Source: an uncultured Cyclobacteriaceae bacterium (GTDB taxonomy: Bacteria > Bacteroidota > Bacteroidia > Cytophagales > Cyclobacteriaceae). From it: a stretch of DNA of 64,000 nucleotides. Both the position numbers and the translations under genes were made by a program. This document shows positions 8,944 through 17,744 of this stretch, piece by piece (the stretch's first letter is position 1; each line of letters begins with the position of its first letter). The stretch covers positions 1-64,000 of the forward strand of contig CAJQKV010000007.1 of assembly GCA_905479015.1 (NCBI GenBank), given 5' to 3'. A model generated the notes under the pieces. It searched no databases and was not told the DNA's origin. It saw only the letters and a program-made list of their open reading frames with translations.

Positions 8944-9813
8944 ATGCCGTTTAATAAAATGAATCAATGGATTTTAGCTCCTTTTCCATTTTTTGAATCA
9001 TCTAAAATATAATGGATAGTTTCCATCGTTTTTGGACTCTTTATTTTTTTATTTTTACTCACTTTTCAGCCCTTTGGAATCTCCGAAGTCTACCCAAATA
9101 AGCTCCTTTATCTTGCCGGATTTGGTTTGATCACCACCCTCATCCTCATCATAAGTTTGGTCGTATTACCACTTATTCTTCCCCAATTCTTCGAAAACCA
9201 AAAATGGAACGTGGTCAAGCAAATCTTACTCCTATTGATCAATACATTGGTGATCGCTGGGATCAATTATGAGTATAGCCATCGCTTCCTGAGCGCAATT
9301 CACATCCAAACACCCAACTTATTGAATTTTATATTTATTACTTTTTCTGTAGCACTCATTCCGATCACATTTTTGGTTTTTATCATGAGTAGTTACTTAA
9401 AAAAATGGACCCAAGAATCTGCCATCGAACTTAATAAAGAGATGTTAAAAAGGAAAAATAATCAAGCAGGAAATAACCCAGTCCTCACTTTAAACACTGA
9501 TCTTAAAAATGAAAGGTTGGTTATTTGTAAGAATGATTATTTATTCGCTAAATCCGAAGATAATTATACCTTGATACATTATTTCAAAGATCAAAAATTA
9601 ACCTCCCAATTACTCAGAATCTCTCTTAAAAGTCTAGCTCAACAATTGGAAGTTTTTCCATCAATTGTCAGATGTCATCGATCATACGTTATAAACAAAG
9701 AATACATCACTAAAATCTCTGGCAACGCTCGATCCTACCTTCTCCATTTAAAAGATCACCAAGAGCCCGCACCTGTTTCTAGAAGTTTTCCGATAGAGAA
9801 GCTTTATAGCTAA
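8944..9813 (+). pseudogene. Membrane-linked LytTR regulator broken by in-frame TAA
   Basis: Read from ATG 8944 (or 8959), the frame gives an N-terminus typical of membrane-bound LytTR proteins (MNQWILAPFPFFES), then hits TAA at 9010-9012 and continues in the same frame with a transmembrane helix and the TFQPFG motif. No ATG follows the stop before the first helix; the next candidate start is TTG at 9127, which would lose that helix. After 9127 there are about three more membrane segments, a cytoplasmic linker, and a LytTR DNA-binding domain (about the last 100 residues, with SEDNYTLIHY and RCHRSYVINKEY). Either this is a recent pseudogene, or a shortened protein is made from a non-ATG start, or the stop is read through. 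The downstream frame is intact. Confidence 0.7.
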
Positions 9814-9956
9814 GGTATCCCAGCCATCTCAAACCACTCCCTACTACCACAAAAAATCCAATTCACCTGCAAAAAGTATCCCATTTACCACAAGACGCGG
9901 AAAAATATGGTATATACCACTAGTTTTAAACTTTGATTAATCTGATTTCCGAAGTT

Positions 9957-11012
9957 ATGAAACTATATATTTTAATGATCTTCAGCTGCCTCCTCCTAAG
10001 CTGTTCTCCAATGGTAAGAACTTTAAATAGAGAAAAGATCATGAATAGTCAGGAAACCGACCTGAGCCAGTTTGCCAATTCGTATTTTTGGCAACAATTC
10101 CATCTAGGCCATTATGAGAAAATTGATAGTATCAGTTATTTCTTGAGTGCTGCCTATTCCGAAAATCCCAATCACTTGGAAACGGTTAATCATTTAGGAT
10201 GGGTCCATGTATGGGCGCTGAGTGAACGACAGAAATTAACAAGCATACCCCCTAATATTATCGACCATGGCACACTTTCTCTAAAGTATTTTGGTGAATC
10301 TTTTCAAATGAATCCTCACGACCCACGTGTTTTGGCCTTTTTAGCTGATCTAAAAATGACGGTTGGTAGCATTTCAGATGACGATAATCTTGTCCGGGAA
10401 GGATATTTCAATGGAAAAAAAAGCATACGTCAATGGCCTGAATTTAACTATTTCTCCATTGGATACGTCTTTAGTGCACTTGCTTATGACTCTTGGCAAT
10501 TCAAAAAAGGCTTAGCATGGCAATGGAAAACCTTAGATGAATGCTACTGTGACAAATTTGATCGTGAAAATCCGGATCTCTCACCCTATTTAGTACTTGA
10601 ACAATCAGATGAAAACCTGAAACGTAAACGTGCCTGCTGGAATAGCTGGATTGCTCCCCATAATGTGGAAGGCTATTATCTCAATATGGGAGATATGCTA
10701 GTGAAAAGTGGTGACTGGAAAAAAGGAATTCAAGTATACAATCTCGCAAAGCAAGTCCCACAATATGATACGTGGGCATTTAAAGATGTTCTGGACGTTC
10801 GCATTTCATCCGCCAAAGAGAATGTAATGAATTTTAGAAAAAACATCGAAAATGGTGCAAAAATAGAACTCAAAAACGCCATGCTTGTCAATACTTCTAT
10901 TGCTTGCATGGCTTGCCATCAAATGAGCCAAAGGGACCTTGATTATTATCAAGATGCATCGTTTGACTGGAATAAATTTAAAATCGAAAAGAACCTCTAT
11001 GGAATTCACTGA
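9957..11012 (+). CDS. TPR-like lipoprotein with one c-type haem motif
   Basis: I use the ATG at 9957 (351 residues) because it gives a clean lipoprotein signal with lipobox LLSC (Cys about residue 16); the earlier in-frame TTG at 9933 would spoil it. The middle (about 35-270) looks helical and repeat-rich, with TPR-like phrases such as NPNHLETVNHLGWVHVW and NPHDPRVLAFLADL. Near the C-terminus is CMACH (Cys 317, Cys 320, His 321), a CxxCH motif that in exported proteins normally binds haem c covalently. I do not recognise a named family. The fit of a single CxxCH with an exported location makes haem attachment plausible. The gene stands alone, with 143 bases upstream and 336 downstream. Confidence 0.75.
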   Translation: MKLYILMIFSCLLLSCSPMVRTLNREKIMNSQETDLSQFANSYFWQQFHLGHYEKIDSISYFLSAAYSENPNHLETVNHLGWVHVWALSERQKLTSIPPNIIDHGTLSLKYFGESFQMNPHDPRVLAFLADLKMTVGSISDDDNLVREGYFNGKKSIRQWPEFNYFSIGYVFSALAYDSWQFKKGLAWQWKTLDECYCDKFDRENPDLSPYLVLEQSDENLKRKRACWNSWIAPHNVEGYYLNMGDMLVKSGDWKKGIQVYNLAKQVPQYDTWAFKDVLDVRISSAKENVMNFRKNIENGAKIELKNAMLVNTSIACMACHQMSQRDLDYYQDASFDWNKFKIEKNLYGIH

Positions 11013-11273
11013 AAACATTGATTTTAGTCAAAAAAAGCTTCTTCAATTGGGAATCAGCAAATAGCTGGTCGTTACCTAGTTATTTCTTATTCAAATTTAC
11101 TCGAAATACTATCCCACCTTTTGAGTGATTCGATACGCCTGTAAATTCACTTTAAAAAAATAAATTGGACATAATATGGACTCTCCTGATCAAAAATAAG
11201 GTCGGGTGAAAAGATACTTTGTCAAATAGTAAAATTCCAAGAGTAAATATTAGAAATCATGATTTTATAATTC

Positions 11274-11281
11274 TAATTTTG
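11274..11281 (+). promoter_or_regulatory. Candidate -7 box of the GshB-like gene
   Basis: TAATTTTG matches TAnnTTTG exactly and predicts a start of transcription near 11286-11290, about 60 bases before the ATG. No convincing -33 element is seen. Confidence 0.4.
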
Positions 11282-11305
11282 ATAGGCTAAGGCGCGTTTA
11301 CTTTA

Positions 11306-11332
11306 ACTTCAATGAAGTGAAGTCAACTTCAC
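11306..11332. promoter_or_regulatory. Two adjoining palindromes, possible operator
   Basis: Positions 11306-11311 (ACTTCA) pair with 11313-11318 (TGAAGT), and 11317-11323 (GTGAAGT) pair with 11326-11332 (ACTTCAC). The two inverted repeats share two bases and repeat the same half-site (ACTTCA/TGAAGT) three to four times within 27 bases. They end 16 bases before the ATG of the GshB-like gene and would lie in its 5' leader. This looks like a repressor operator or an RNA switch hairpin; the binding factor is unknown. Confidence 0.4.
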
Positions 11333-11348
11333 ATATCCCCATTTAGTT

Positions 11349-12389
11349 ATGAAAATTTGCTTCATCATGTACCACTGGGACCGAATAGTTCCCAATCAAG
11401 ATTCTACCTTGCGCATTATCCATGAAGCGTATAAACGTGGGCATGAAGTTTCGATCACCCATCCTACCCAATTAACGATCCGCAACAGCCTCACCTATAG
11501 CTTTTGTAAAACCATCTTACCGACGGAACCGATTACAAGGAAACCCCAAAAACTATATAAAAACGCAGTGTTCAATTCTAGCATGATCGCCTTGAGAGAA
11601 TTTGATGTTATTTTCATGCGATCCAACCCTCCTCTAGATGGGCTCGTTTTGAATTTTTTGGATTCCATCAAAGACGATGTGTTCATCATGAATGCCATAG
11701 ACGGACTCCGAGAAGCCAATAACAAAATATATACAGCCGCTTATTATGATCCTGAAAGTGAATTGATTCCTACCACACACGTTTCTAAAAATCTAGATTA
11801 CTTATTACGTGTAATTAAAGAATATGATAAAGATAAAATGATCTTAAAACCATTGGATGGTTATGGGGGCAGTGGGGTCATTATTATTGAGAAAAGTGCC
11901 ATGCAAAACATTCGCTCTTTGCTTGATTTCTACATCAACGGCAATAAATTCAGTTCCAACTATGTGATTTTACAAGAATACATTGAGGGTGCGGAAAAAG
12001 GAGATGTCCGTGTATTAATGCTCAATGGGAAACCTATAGGCGCCTTGCGTAGGGTCCCTACTGTGGGTGACGTGCGATCCAATATTTCGGCTGGTGGGAC
12101 GGTAGAAAAATATAAACTCACTAAAAAAGACAAATTGCTTTGTGAAAAAATCGGCCAAAAACTAGTCAGAGATGGTATTTATTATGCAGGATTGGATTTA
12201 ATTAATGGAAAACTCATCGAGGTCAACGTCATGAGTCCTGGTACTATTACAGATATCAACCGATTGAACAATGTGAAAATTCAAGTAAAAATATTAGACT
12301 ATTTGGAAGAAGTAGTCGAACAGCGCAAAACATTAAAAGAAGACTTTAGAGCTGAAAATCTCTTTGACCATGCAGAAATTAAAGATTAA
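11349..12389 (+). CDS. GshB-like ATP-grasp ligase
   Basis: A 346-residue ATP-grasp enzyme close to prokaryotic glutathione synthetase. Visible hallmarks: DVIFMRSNPPLD in the N-terminal domain, the ATP-binding KPLDGYGGSGVI near residue 175, QEYIEGAEKGDVRVL near 210-225, RSNISAGGT near 245, and the metal-binding end ...LIEVNVMSPGT near 290-300. Known relatives join gamma-glutamylcysteine to glycine. No gamma-glutamylcysteine synthetase is in the window, and the gene overlaps by 20 bases a frame encoding an amidohydrolase and a DUF1704 peptidase. It may therefore make another peptide or modify a protein. Two palindromes precede it. Confidence 0.85.
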   Translation: MKICFIMYHWDRIVPNQDSTLRIIHEAYKRGHEVSITHPTQLTIRNSLTYSFCKTILPTEPITRKPQKLYKNAVFNSSMIALREFDVIFMRSNPPLDGLVLNFLDSIKDDVFIMNAIDGLREANNKIYTAAYYDPESELIPTTHVSKNLDYLLRVIKEYDKDKMILKPLDGYGGSGVIIIEKSAMQNIRSLLDFYINGNKFSSNYVILQEYIEGAEKGDVRVLMLNGKPIGALRRVPTVGDVRSNISAGGTVEKYKLTKKDKLLCEKIGQKLVRDGIYYAGLDLINGKLIEVNVMSPGTITDINRLNNVKIQVKILDYLEEVVEQRKTLKEDFRAENLFDHAEIKD

Positions 12390-14373
12390 AGAAATCATCG
12401 CTCTTATCGAGCAAGAAAAGACCTTTGAAGCGACTCCTTTAGACGGCTCCTTCAACATAAAAGTCAATAAATATGTGCCCTTTTGTTGTACCGCCATCCA
12501 TGATGGTGGAAATCTTAGAAATGAGATTAAAGAAAAAATATCCATAGATGACTATGGTAGGTGGTATGAAGAAGATCCACACACTGGGGAATTTATAGAA
12601 TCCATGCCCATTACCCTAATAGGTCTTGATTCTCGGTTTGAATACGACCTCAATCGGCATCCTAGTAATTGTATTTATGATGAAGCTTGGGGAAATAAGG
12701 TCTGGAAAAAACCGCTCACACCTACTGAAAAAAGTGTTTCATTAAGAAAGCATGCCAATTATTATATGGTGGTTCATGCCCTGATCTAAAAACTCGAACT
12801 ATTATTTGGCTCCTGTGTAGTCTATGACATACATAGCTATAATTACCAAAGATGGGACCGCACGGTACCGCTCTTTAACATCGGAACCGAAAGAATTGAT
12901 CAACAAAAATACACCTCAACAATAACGCATTGGAAAACCCAGCTTAGTTCCTTAAAAATTTCTGACGTTGAAAACCAAACAACTATCAACGATGTTTTTT
13001 ATGGTCGCGGCCATCAACTGACATATATCACAAAGCATTTTTCCAATGTCCTGGTGTTGGCTACTGAAATCAAAAAAGTATTTAGCAATGAACTCACTGG
13101 TGAGAATTTCCCAAAAAGAATTAAAGAAATTCAAGGGACGCTCAAGCAGGCCATCATCAATAATTCTTATTTTTTCAGTCAAGAACATACCAAATGGAAA
13201 TCAGGAAAAGTTTTAAATCTACTCGATCAAAAAATGGATCCCGCCATTTATTTAGTGGATAAAAAACTATTGGACCTCCTACAGAATTTTGAATTATTGG
13301 CATTTGTGAACCCAAGAAATACCTCCACTGAATTAATTAAATTTTCGAAAAGCAAATATACTGAACTACCTAAATTTAAATACGCTCCAATTAAGATCAA
13401 TCCTTTCGAATTGAAGCAAAAATTAAGTTTACTGCGTACCCAAGACATTAGTGACATCACGATACGTAATCTTTATGAATCCGTTATCAATAGCTATTTT
13501 GATAAAATTGATTTATTGGCGGCATTAGGCACTAAAAAGTTTCTCTACAATTCCATGCGATACTTTGGTAGACCTAGTAAAAAAGACATACTTAATGCAG
13601 AGTATCTACTTCATCTACCTCCGATTCCGTCTGAACCTAAGAGAAGGCCTTATATACCGATTCAGGATACCTTAGAAACCTTTAAAAAGGCCTTACATAA
13701 CTATGGCATTGAATGTAAAATTGAATTAAGTAATAAAGTAATCTCGCAGGCGATGGTGCTGAATTCAACTAAAACAATTTTGATCCGGCCAGATGCAAAA
13801 TTCACGCAAAAAGAAGTCAATGCGCTCATTGAACATGAGATCGGCGTACATATGGTGACCACTCAAAATTCTATTCATCAAAAACTGAAGATATTTAACT
13901 TGGGCTTACCAATCAATACCGAAACGCAAGAAGGAATGGCTATTCTCTCAGAATACTTGAGTGGGAACATCACTTTAGAGCGGCTCAAAAAGATCGCTTT
14001 GCGGGTAATCGTATCAGAAATGATCTGTCACGGTGCTGATTTTATTGAATGCTTTCACTTTTTAATTGACAAGCAAAATGTTCCGCCACAAGATGCCTAC
14101 ATCATTGTGACTAGGATCTTCCGAGGGGGTGGATTTACCAAAGACTTTTTGTATCTCAGTGGTTTTGCCAAAATATTGAAATTTTGGAATGCTGGCAACA
14201 GCCTAACACCACTCCTCATTGGAAAAACTTCGCTTTCCTTTTATGAAACAGTATATGAAATGATGGAGCGAAAAATGATCGCCGCACCCAAATTTATAAC
14301 CAAGAGTTTTGAACAGCCACAATACCAGCTAATCGATCCTATCTATGAGTACATCCTGAGTGGTCTGAAATAG
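12370..14373 (+). pseudogene. N-formylglutamate amidohydrolase/DUF1704 fusion with in-frame TAA
   Basis: One frame of 668 codons starts at ATG 12370 (inside the end of the GshB-like gene) and is cut only by TAA at 12787-12789. Before the stop are 139 residues with an amidohydrolase-like segment (CTAIHDGGNLR); right after it, in the same frame, comes VVYDIHSY, the DxHS motif of the same domain. So the stop splits the first domain. The rest is a DUF1704/QEGLA-family domain: HEIGVH (HExxxH, 13834-13851) and TQEGMA (Glu at 13930-13932). This family includes eukaryotic MATCAP tubulin carboxypeptidases, zinc enzymes with HExxxH. The frame otherwise shows no decay. It could be a fresh nonsense mutation, a sequence error, readthrough, or two proteins with a GTG start such as 13054. 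Confidence 0.75.
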
Positions 14374-14387
14374 TTGCTTTAATGAAA

Positions 14388-15101
14388 TCAAAGGGCCATT
14401 GGCACTTCCATGAGGAGTACTTTGCTATCTGTAATAGCCGTCATCTCAAAAGAATCTGCATCCCAAAGTCCAAAACCATCTCTTTTGTCCAGAACCTGAC
14501 CTCCTAAAACAATGCTACCCTCCAAAACAAAGGCATAGACACCATTTCCTGCTTGTTTGAGCCGATACGTATCACCGGTACCGTTTTGAAACTTCCCCAA
14601 ATGAAACCAAGCATCCTGATGGATCCAAACACCTTGATCTGCTGGATTGGGTGATAAAATTTGATAAAATTGATTTTTTTTCTCTATAGATGTTAAGGAA
14701 ACCTGATCATAGCGAGGCGCTACTTGCTTCAACTTTGGGAAAATCCAAATCTGAAGAAACCGGACTTCTTGATCCTTGTTTTTATTGTATTCACTATGAT
14801 GAATGCCGGTGCCCGCACTTAAGGCTTGCACATCACCTTCTCGTATAATAGCCACATTGCCCATACTGTCCTTGTGTTCCAGATCGCCGGCTAGCGGAAT
14901 GGAAATAATCTCCATATTGCTATGGGGATGGGTACCAAATCCATTACCAGGTGCCACACAATCATCATTGAGCACTCTGAGTGCCCCAAAATTCATTCTA
15001 TCCGGGTGGTGGTAATCAGCGAAGCTAAAAGAATGATAAGAGTCTAACCATCCATGCTGGGCATGACCCCTGCTGCTGGCTTTATGTAGAATAGTTTTCA
15101 T
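14388..15101 (-). CDS. Pirin family protein
   Basis: A 237-residue bicupin of the pirin family. The N-terminal cupin carries the conserved metal ligands: FGTHPHSNMEIISIPL (two His), HSEYN and the EVRFLQIWIFP motif. The start MKTILHKASSRGHA with WLDSYHSFSF is typical of YhhW-like pirins, some of which have quercetin 2,3-dioxygenase activity in vitro. Its physiological role is often linked to redox or stress responses. It lies 19 bases downstream of the Ada-like gene on the same strand, and may be cotranscribed with it. Confidence 0.9.
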   Translation of the reverse strand: MKTILHKASSRGHAQHGWLDSYHSFSFADYHHPDRMNFGALRVLNDDCVAPGNGFGTHPHSNMEIISIPLAGDLEHKDSMGNVAIIREGDVQALSAGTGIHHSEYNKNKDQEVRFLQIWIFPKLKQVAPRYDQVSLTSIEKKNQFYQILSPNPADQGVWIHQDAWFHLGKFQNGTGDTYRLKQAGNGVYAFVLEGSIVLGGQVLDKRDGFGLWDADSFEMTAITDSKVLLMEVPMAL

Positions 15102-15120
15102 TTGGTACTTATGAATTTAA

Positions 15121-15957
15121 TTAGACAAATTTAAGTAGCTTTTCCGATTTTTGAGTGTGAATTTTCACGGCTTCCCAGCCTATCAACGCCATTTTCCGAA
15201 TCGTACCCCATCTGTATTGACCCATCGATCCTGAGGCACCCAATACCCGATGACAAGGTATCAATACGGCAATAGGATTAGCTCCGACGGCAGTACCTAC
15301 TGCCCTGGAGGCCAAAGGATTCTTCAGATATTTGGCGATGGCCCCATAGGTACTCAGTACCCCACTCGGTATATTCAACAGCGCCTGCCATACTTGGAAT
15401 TGAAAAGGTGTTCCCTGTAAATGTAAGGTAAGTCCTTCCTTGAGCCCTTTAGTACCGGCCAAAAAGTTTTTAACCTGATCTTGATACCTATCTTGCCTTG
15501 CTATAATTTGGGCATTTGGAAATTGTTGTTGCAAGCCTCTTAAGGCTTCATGAATGTCCTGGTAAAACATCAAATGACAAACGCCTTTACTGGAAGATCC
15601 AATGATCATGTTTCCAAACATACTTTCGAAAAAATCATAGTAAACGAGTCGTTTTTTGCCCTGGATTTGTGAGGAATTTACCTCCATAGGCACTAATTTC
15701 ACCTTTTTATTCTCTGATGAATCAGAAAAAACGTCCCTATTGCAGTCCAAAACTTGACGCAGGGTCTTGGATGAGATGAATGCCATAAACACCCGCATAT
15801 CTACACCGGCCCATAATTGCATCGCCGCATCCATTTCTATGCTTGTGACGTCGCTATGATGATCTGTAAATAGCGCTGTTTGCCCGTGGCTAGGGTTTAA
15901 TTTGGCTCCCAGAAAGTTTGCTATTTGATCGTATCTTATTCCTTGAGCTCCTTTCAC
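15121..15957 (-). CDS. Ada-like methylated-DNA methyltransferase with degenerate HTH region
   Basis: A 278-residue protein starting at GTG. The C-terminal half is a complete O6-alkylguanine-DNA alkyltransferase: FQFQVWQALLNIPSG, STYGAIA and the active-site IPCHRVLG with the acceptor Cys, then GQYRWG. It removes alkyl groups from guanine or thymine irreversibly. The first 90 residues align by eye with the AraC-type region of Ada (LWAGVDMRVFMAFISSK resembles the usual WAGVSPKRFLQFL), but the second helix-turn-helix is missing or degraded and there is no metal-binding activator Cys domain. It thus probably repairs DNA without regulating genes. The DUF3109 gene ends 12 bases upstream. Confidence 0.85.
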   Translation of the reverse strand: MKGAQGIRYDQIANFLGAKLNPSHGQTALFTDHHSDVTSIEMDAAMQLWAGVDMRVFMAFISSKTLRQVLDCNRDVFSDSSENKKVKLVPMEVNSSQIQGKKRLVYYDFFESMFGNMIIGSSSKGVCHLMFYQDIHEALRGLQQQFPNAQIIARQDRYQDQVKNFLAGTKGLKEGLTLHLQGTPFQFQVWQALLNIPSGVLSTYGAIAKYLKNPLASRAVGTAVGANPIAVLIPCHRVLGASGSMGQYRWGTIRKMALIGWEAVKIHTQKSEKLLKFV

Positions 15958-15969
15958 CTCTCTTTATTT

Positions 15970-16554
15970 TCATGCCTTGGGCGTATCCGACTTTAGTAAC
16001 TCGATTTCATCACACAACTTTTGATACCAATCCTCGCCATATTTCCTAATGAGTGGTTCCTTTAAAAATTTATAAATCGCTACGCCTTTGTTTTTACCTA
16101 AGATCCTGGCACATTCACAAATACTCCATCGATCATAATTGAGGGTTTCATATTCTTGCAATTGGACAATCCTTATGGGATATAAATGGCAACTTATGGG
16201 CTTGCGAAAGTTTGATTTACCATCAATCCATGTCTGTTCAAGACTACATTTTAAAGTTTTTTCATCATCATAAAAGGCAAAACTACATTCTTTACCCTTG
16301 AGGGTCGTTGTGGAGAAATCCCCCTCTTCATCTAGGATATAGGCGCCTTCTTTATCCAATATGTCTTTCGATTCTTGGGATAAATAAGTTTTTGCTTCTT
16401 TGACAGCATCCTCAATCAGCGGTAGCTCATCTAGTTCCAAAGGAGCCCCAAGGTCTCCTTCCACACAACAAGCTCCTTTACATTTGTCTAAGTCACAGAT
16501 GAACTGTTCTTCATAAATATCTGAAGAAATTACGGTTTTGTCTATTATGATCAT
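15970..16554 (-). CDS. DUF3109 family cysteine-rich protein
   Basis: A 194-residue protein matching the Bacteroidota DUF3109 family in length and cysteine pattern: CDLDKCKGACC near residues 20-30, CSFAFYDDEKTLKCSLEQ in the middle, PISCHLYP and ICECARIL near 120-150. The pattern resembles YkgJ-type zinc or iron-sulfur binding proteins. No enzyme activity is established. It is the first gene of a minus-strand group with the Ada-like and pirin genes. Confidence 0.85.
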   Translation of the reverse strand: MIIIDKTVISSDIYEEQFICDLDKCKGACCVEGDLGAPLELDELPLIEDAVKEAKTYLSQESKDILDKEGAYILDEEGDFSTTTLKGKECSFAFYDDEKTLKCSLEQTWIDGKSNFRKPISCHLYPIRIVQLQEYETLNYDRWSICECARILGKNKGVAIYKFLKEPLIRKYGEDWYQKLCDEIELLKSDTPKA

Positions 16555-16854
16555 TGTTAGTACATTGAAAGATTAAAATTAACCAATAAGCCTCAATAAC
16601 CTTCAACTGTTTTGAATTTTGGCTCATGGTCGTATTATAGGGATAGTTACTGACGATATAAAGAATTGGAAATTCCAAACATTATGCTGATCAAATAGAA
16701 CCTTAGGGTGGCTCTAAAACTACTGCTTAATAACAAAACTAACCACGAAATAAAAATTTATTATTTATTAATTTAGATTAACTCAGAACTCAGAACTTAT
16801 CAATTACTTTGCTCCAATAAAAAAATAATTTATCATTACTTAAAAAAATATCTT
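16555..16854. other. Divergent promoter region, no gene
   Basis: AT-rich 300-base gap between the divergent DUF3109 and YceI genes. A near-match -7 box (TTACTTTG) lies about 45 bases before yceI. No coding or RNA gene is seen. Confidence 0.4.
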
Positions 16855-17424
16855 ATGACCTTAACACTTATTTTATCCTTACTGACCTTAAACCTATCCC
16901 CACTTGAAACGGTATCTGTAAATACTCAAGAAAGTACTATTGAATGGGAAGGGGGCAGTGCTACTACCACTCACAATGGACTTATCAGTTTAAAATCTGG
17001 TACTCTAGAGATCTCGGATGGCGAATTGACCGGGGGTACTTTTGAAGTTGATATGACATCCATCACTAATTTAGATGTTTCAGAGGCCTATCGCGGTAAA
17101 TTAGAAAATCATCTTAAATCTGAAGACTTCTTTGATGCCAATACATTTCCAACCGCACAATTGGTCATCGTGAAAGCTACTGCAGAAAAAGGAAACCTAT
17201 ACCGAATCGTCGCTGATTTTACCGTTAGAGATATTACAAAATCTATTGAATTTGATGCCTCCTTAACACCTACTGGAAATGGTTATACAGCATCGGCCAC
17301 CTTCACTTTTGACCGTTCGGAATATGAAGTAAAGCATCGATCAGGAAATTTTTTCATGGACTTAGGTGATAAATTGATTTATGATGAAATAAAAGTGGCT
17401 ATATCGGTAGTCACTCAAAACTAA
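16855..17424 (+). CDS. YceI family lipid-binding protein
   Basis: A 189-residue exported protein. A short hydrophobic signal (residues 1-about 16) precedes a YceI beta-barrel, recognised from STIEWEGGSATTTHNG, the central FEVDMTSI and HLKSEDFFDANTFPTA, and FTVRDITKSIEF. YceI proteins bind isoprenoid or other long lipids in a lipocalin-like cavity in the periplasm. A strong terminator follows 50 bases downstream, so the gene is monocistronic. Confidence 0.9.
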   Translation: MTLTLILSLLTLNLSPLETVSVNTQESTIEWEGGSATTTHNGLISLKSGTLEISDGELTGGTFEVDMTSITNLDVSEAYRGKLENHLKSEDFFDANTFPTAQLVIVKATAEKGNLYRIVADFTVRDITKSIEFDASLTPTGNGYTASATFTFDRSEYEVKHRSGNFFMDLGDKLIYDEIKVAISVVTQN

Positions 17425-17474
17425 TCTAACAAGAAGATCTAATTAAAAGGAATATCTATAGATTTAAACAGTGT

Positions 17475-17509
17475 AAGCGGTTGATCAAAAAGTCAACCGC
17501 TTATTTTTT
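17475..17509 (+). terminator. Rho-independent terminator after yceI
   Basis: A perfect 10-base stem (AAGCGGTTGA at 17475-17484, TCAACCGCTT at 17493-17502) with an 8-base loop is followed by a T run ending at 17509. The remaining bases up to 17744 hold no gene that I can see. Confidence 0.85.
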
Positions 17510-17744
17510 GCCCCACGCTCAAATAGATTCATATTACTAGAATATTGAATATATTTATAGCATGTACTCAGCAAAAGACCCTGCTACCCACATGAAAATC
17601 CAAGGATATAAAACGACATCTATAACCCCTCTATTCAAAATTAGATGTCTAATAAACTATTTTCAATAATCAGACCCTTATCAAAACTGAGCGGTTCTTA
17701 CTTCTTTATGTATAAACACTCCAGAAAATATTAAAAAAAGGCTC

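Larger units (their letters stand above)
11013..11348. other. Promoter region of the ATP-grasp cluster
   Basis: No gene is visible. The stretch holds a candidate -7 box and two adjoining palindromes close to the start of the GshB-like gene, described separately. Confidence 0.5.

Noticed and set aside
15126-15133. TAAATTTG box before pirin on the minus strand
   Set aside because: A perfect -7 match, but it is made by the last codons of the Ada-like gene, so chance is likely; a promoter is possible.
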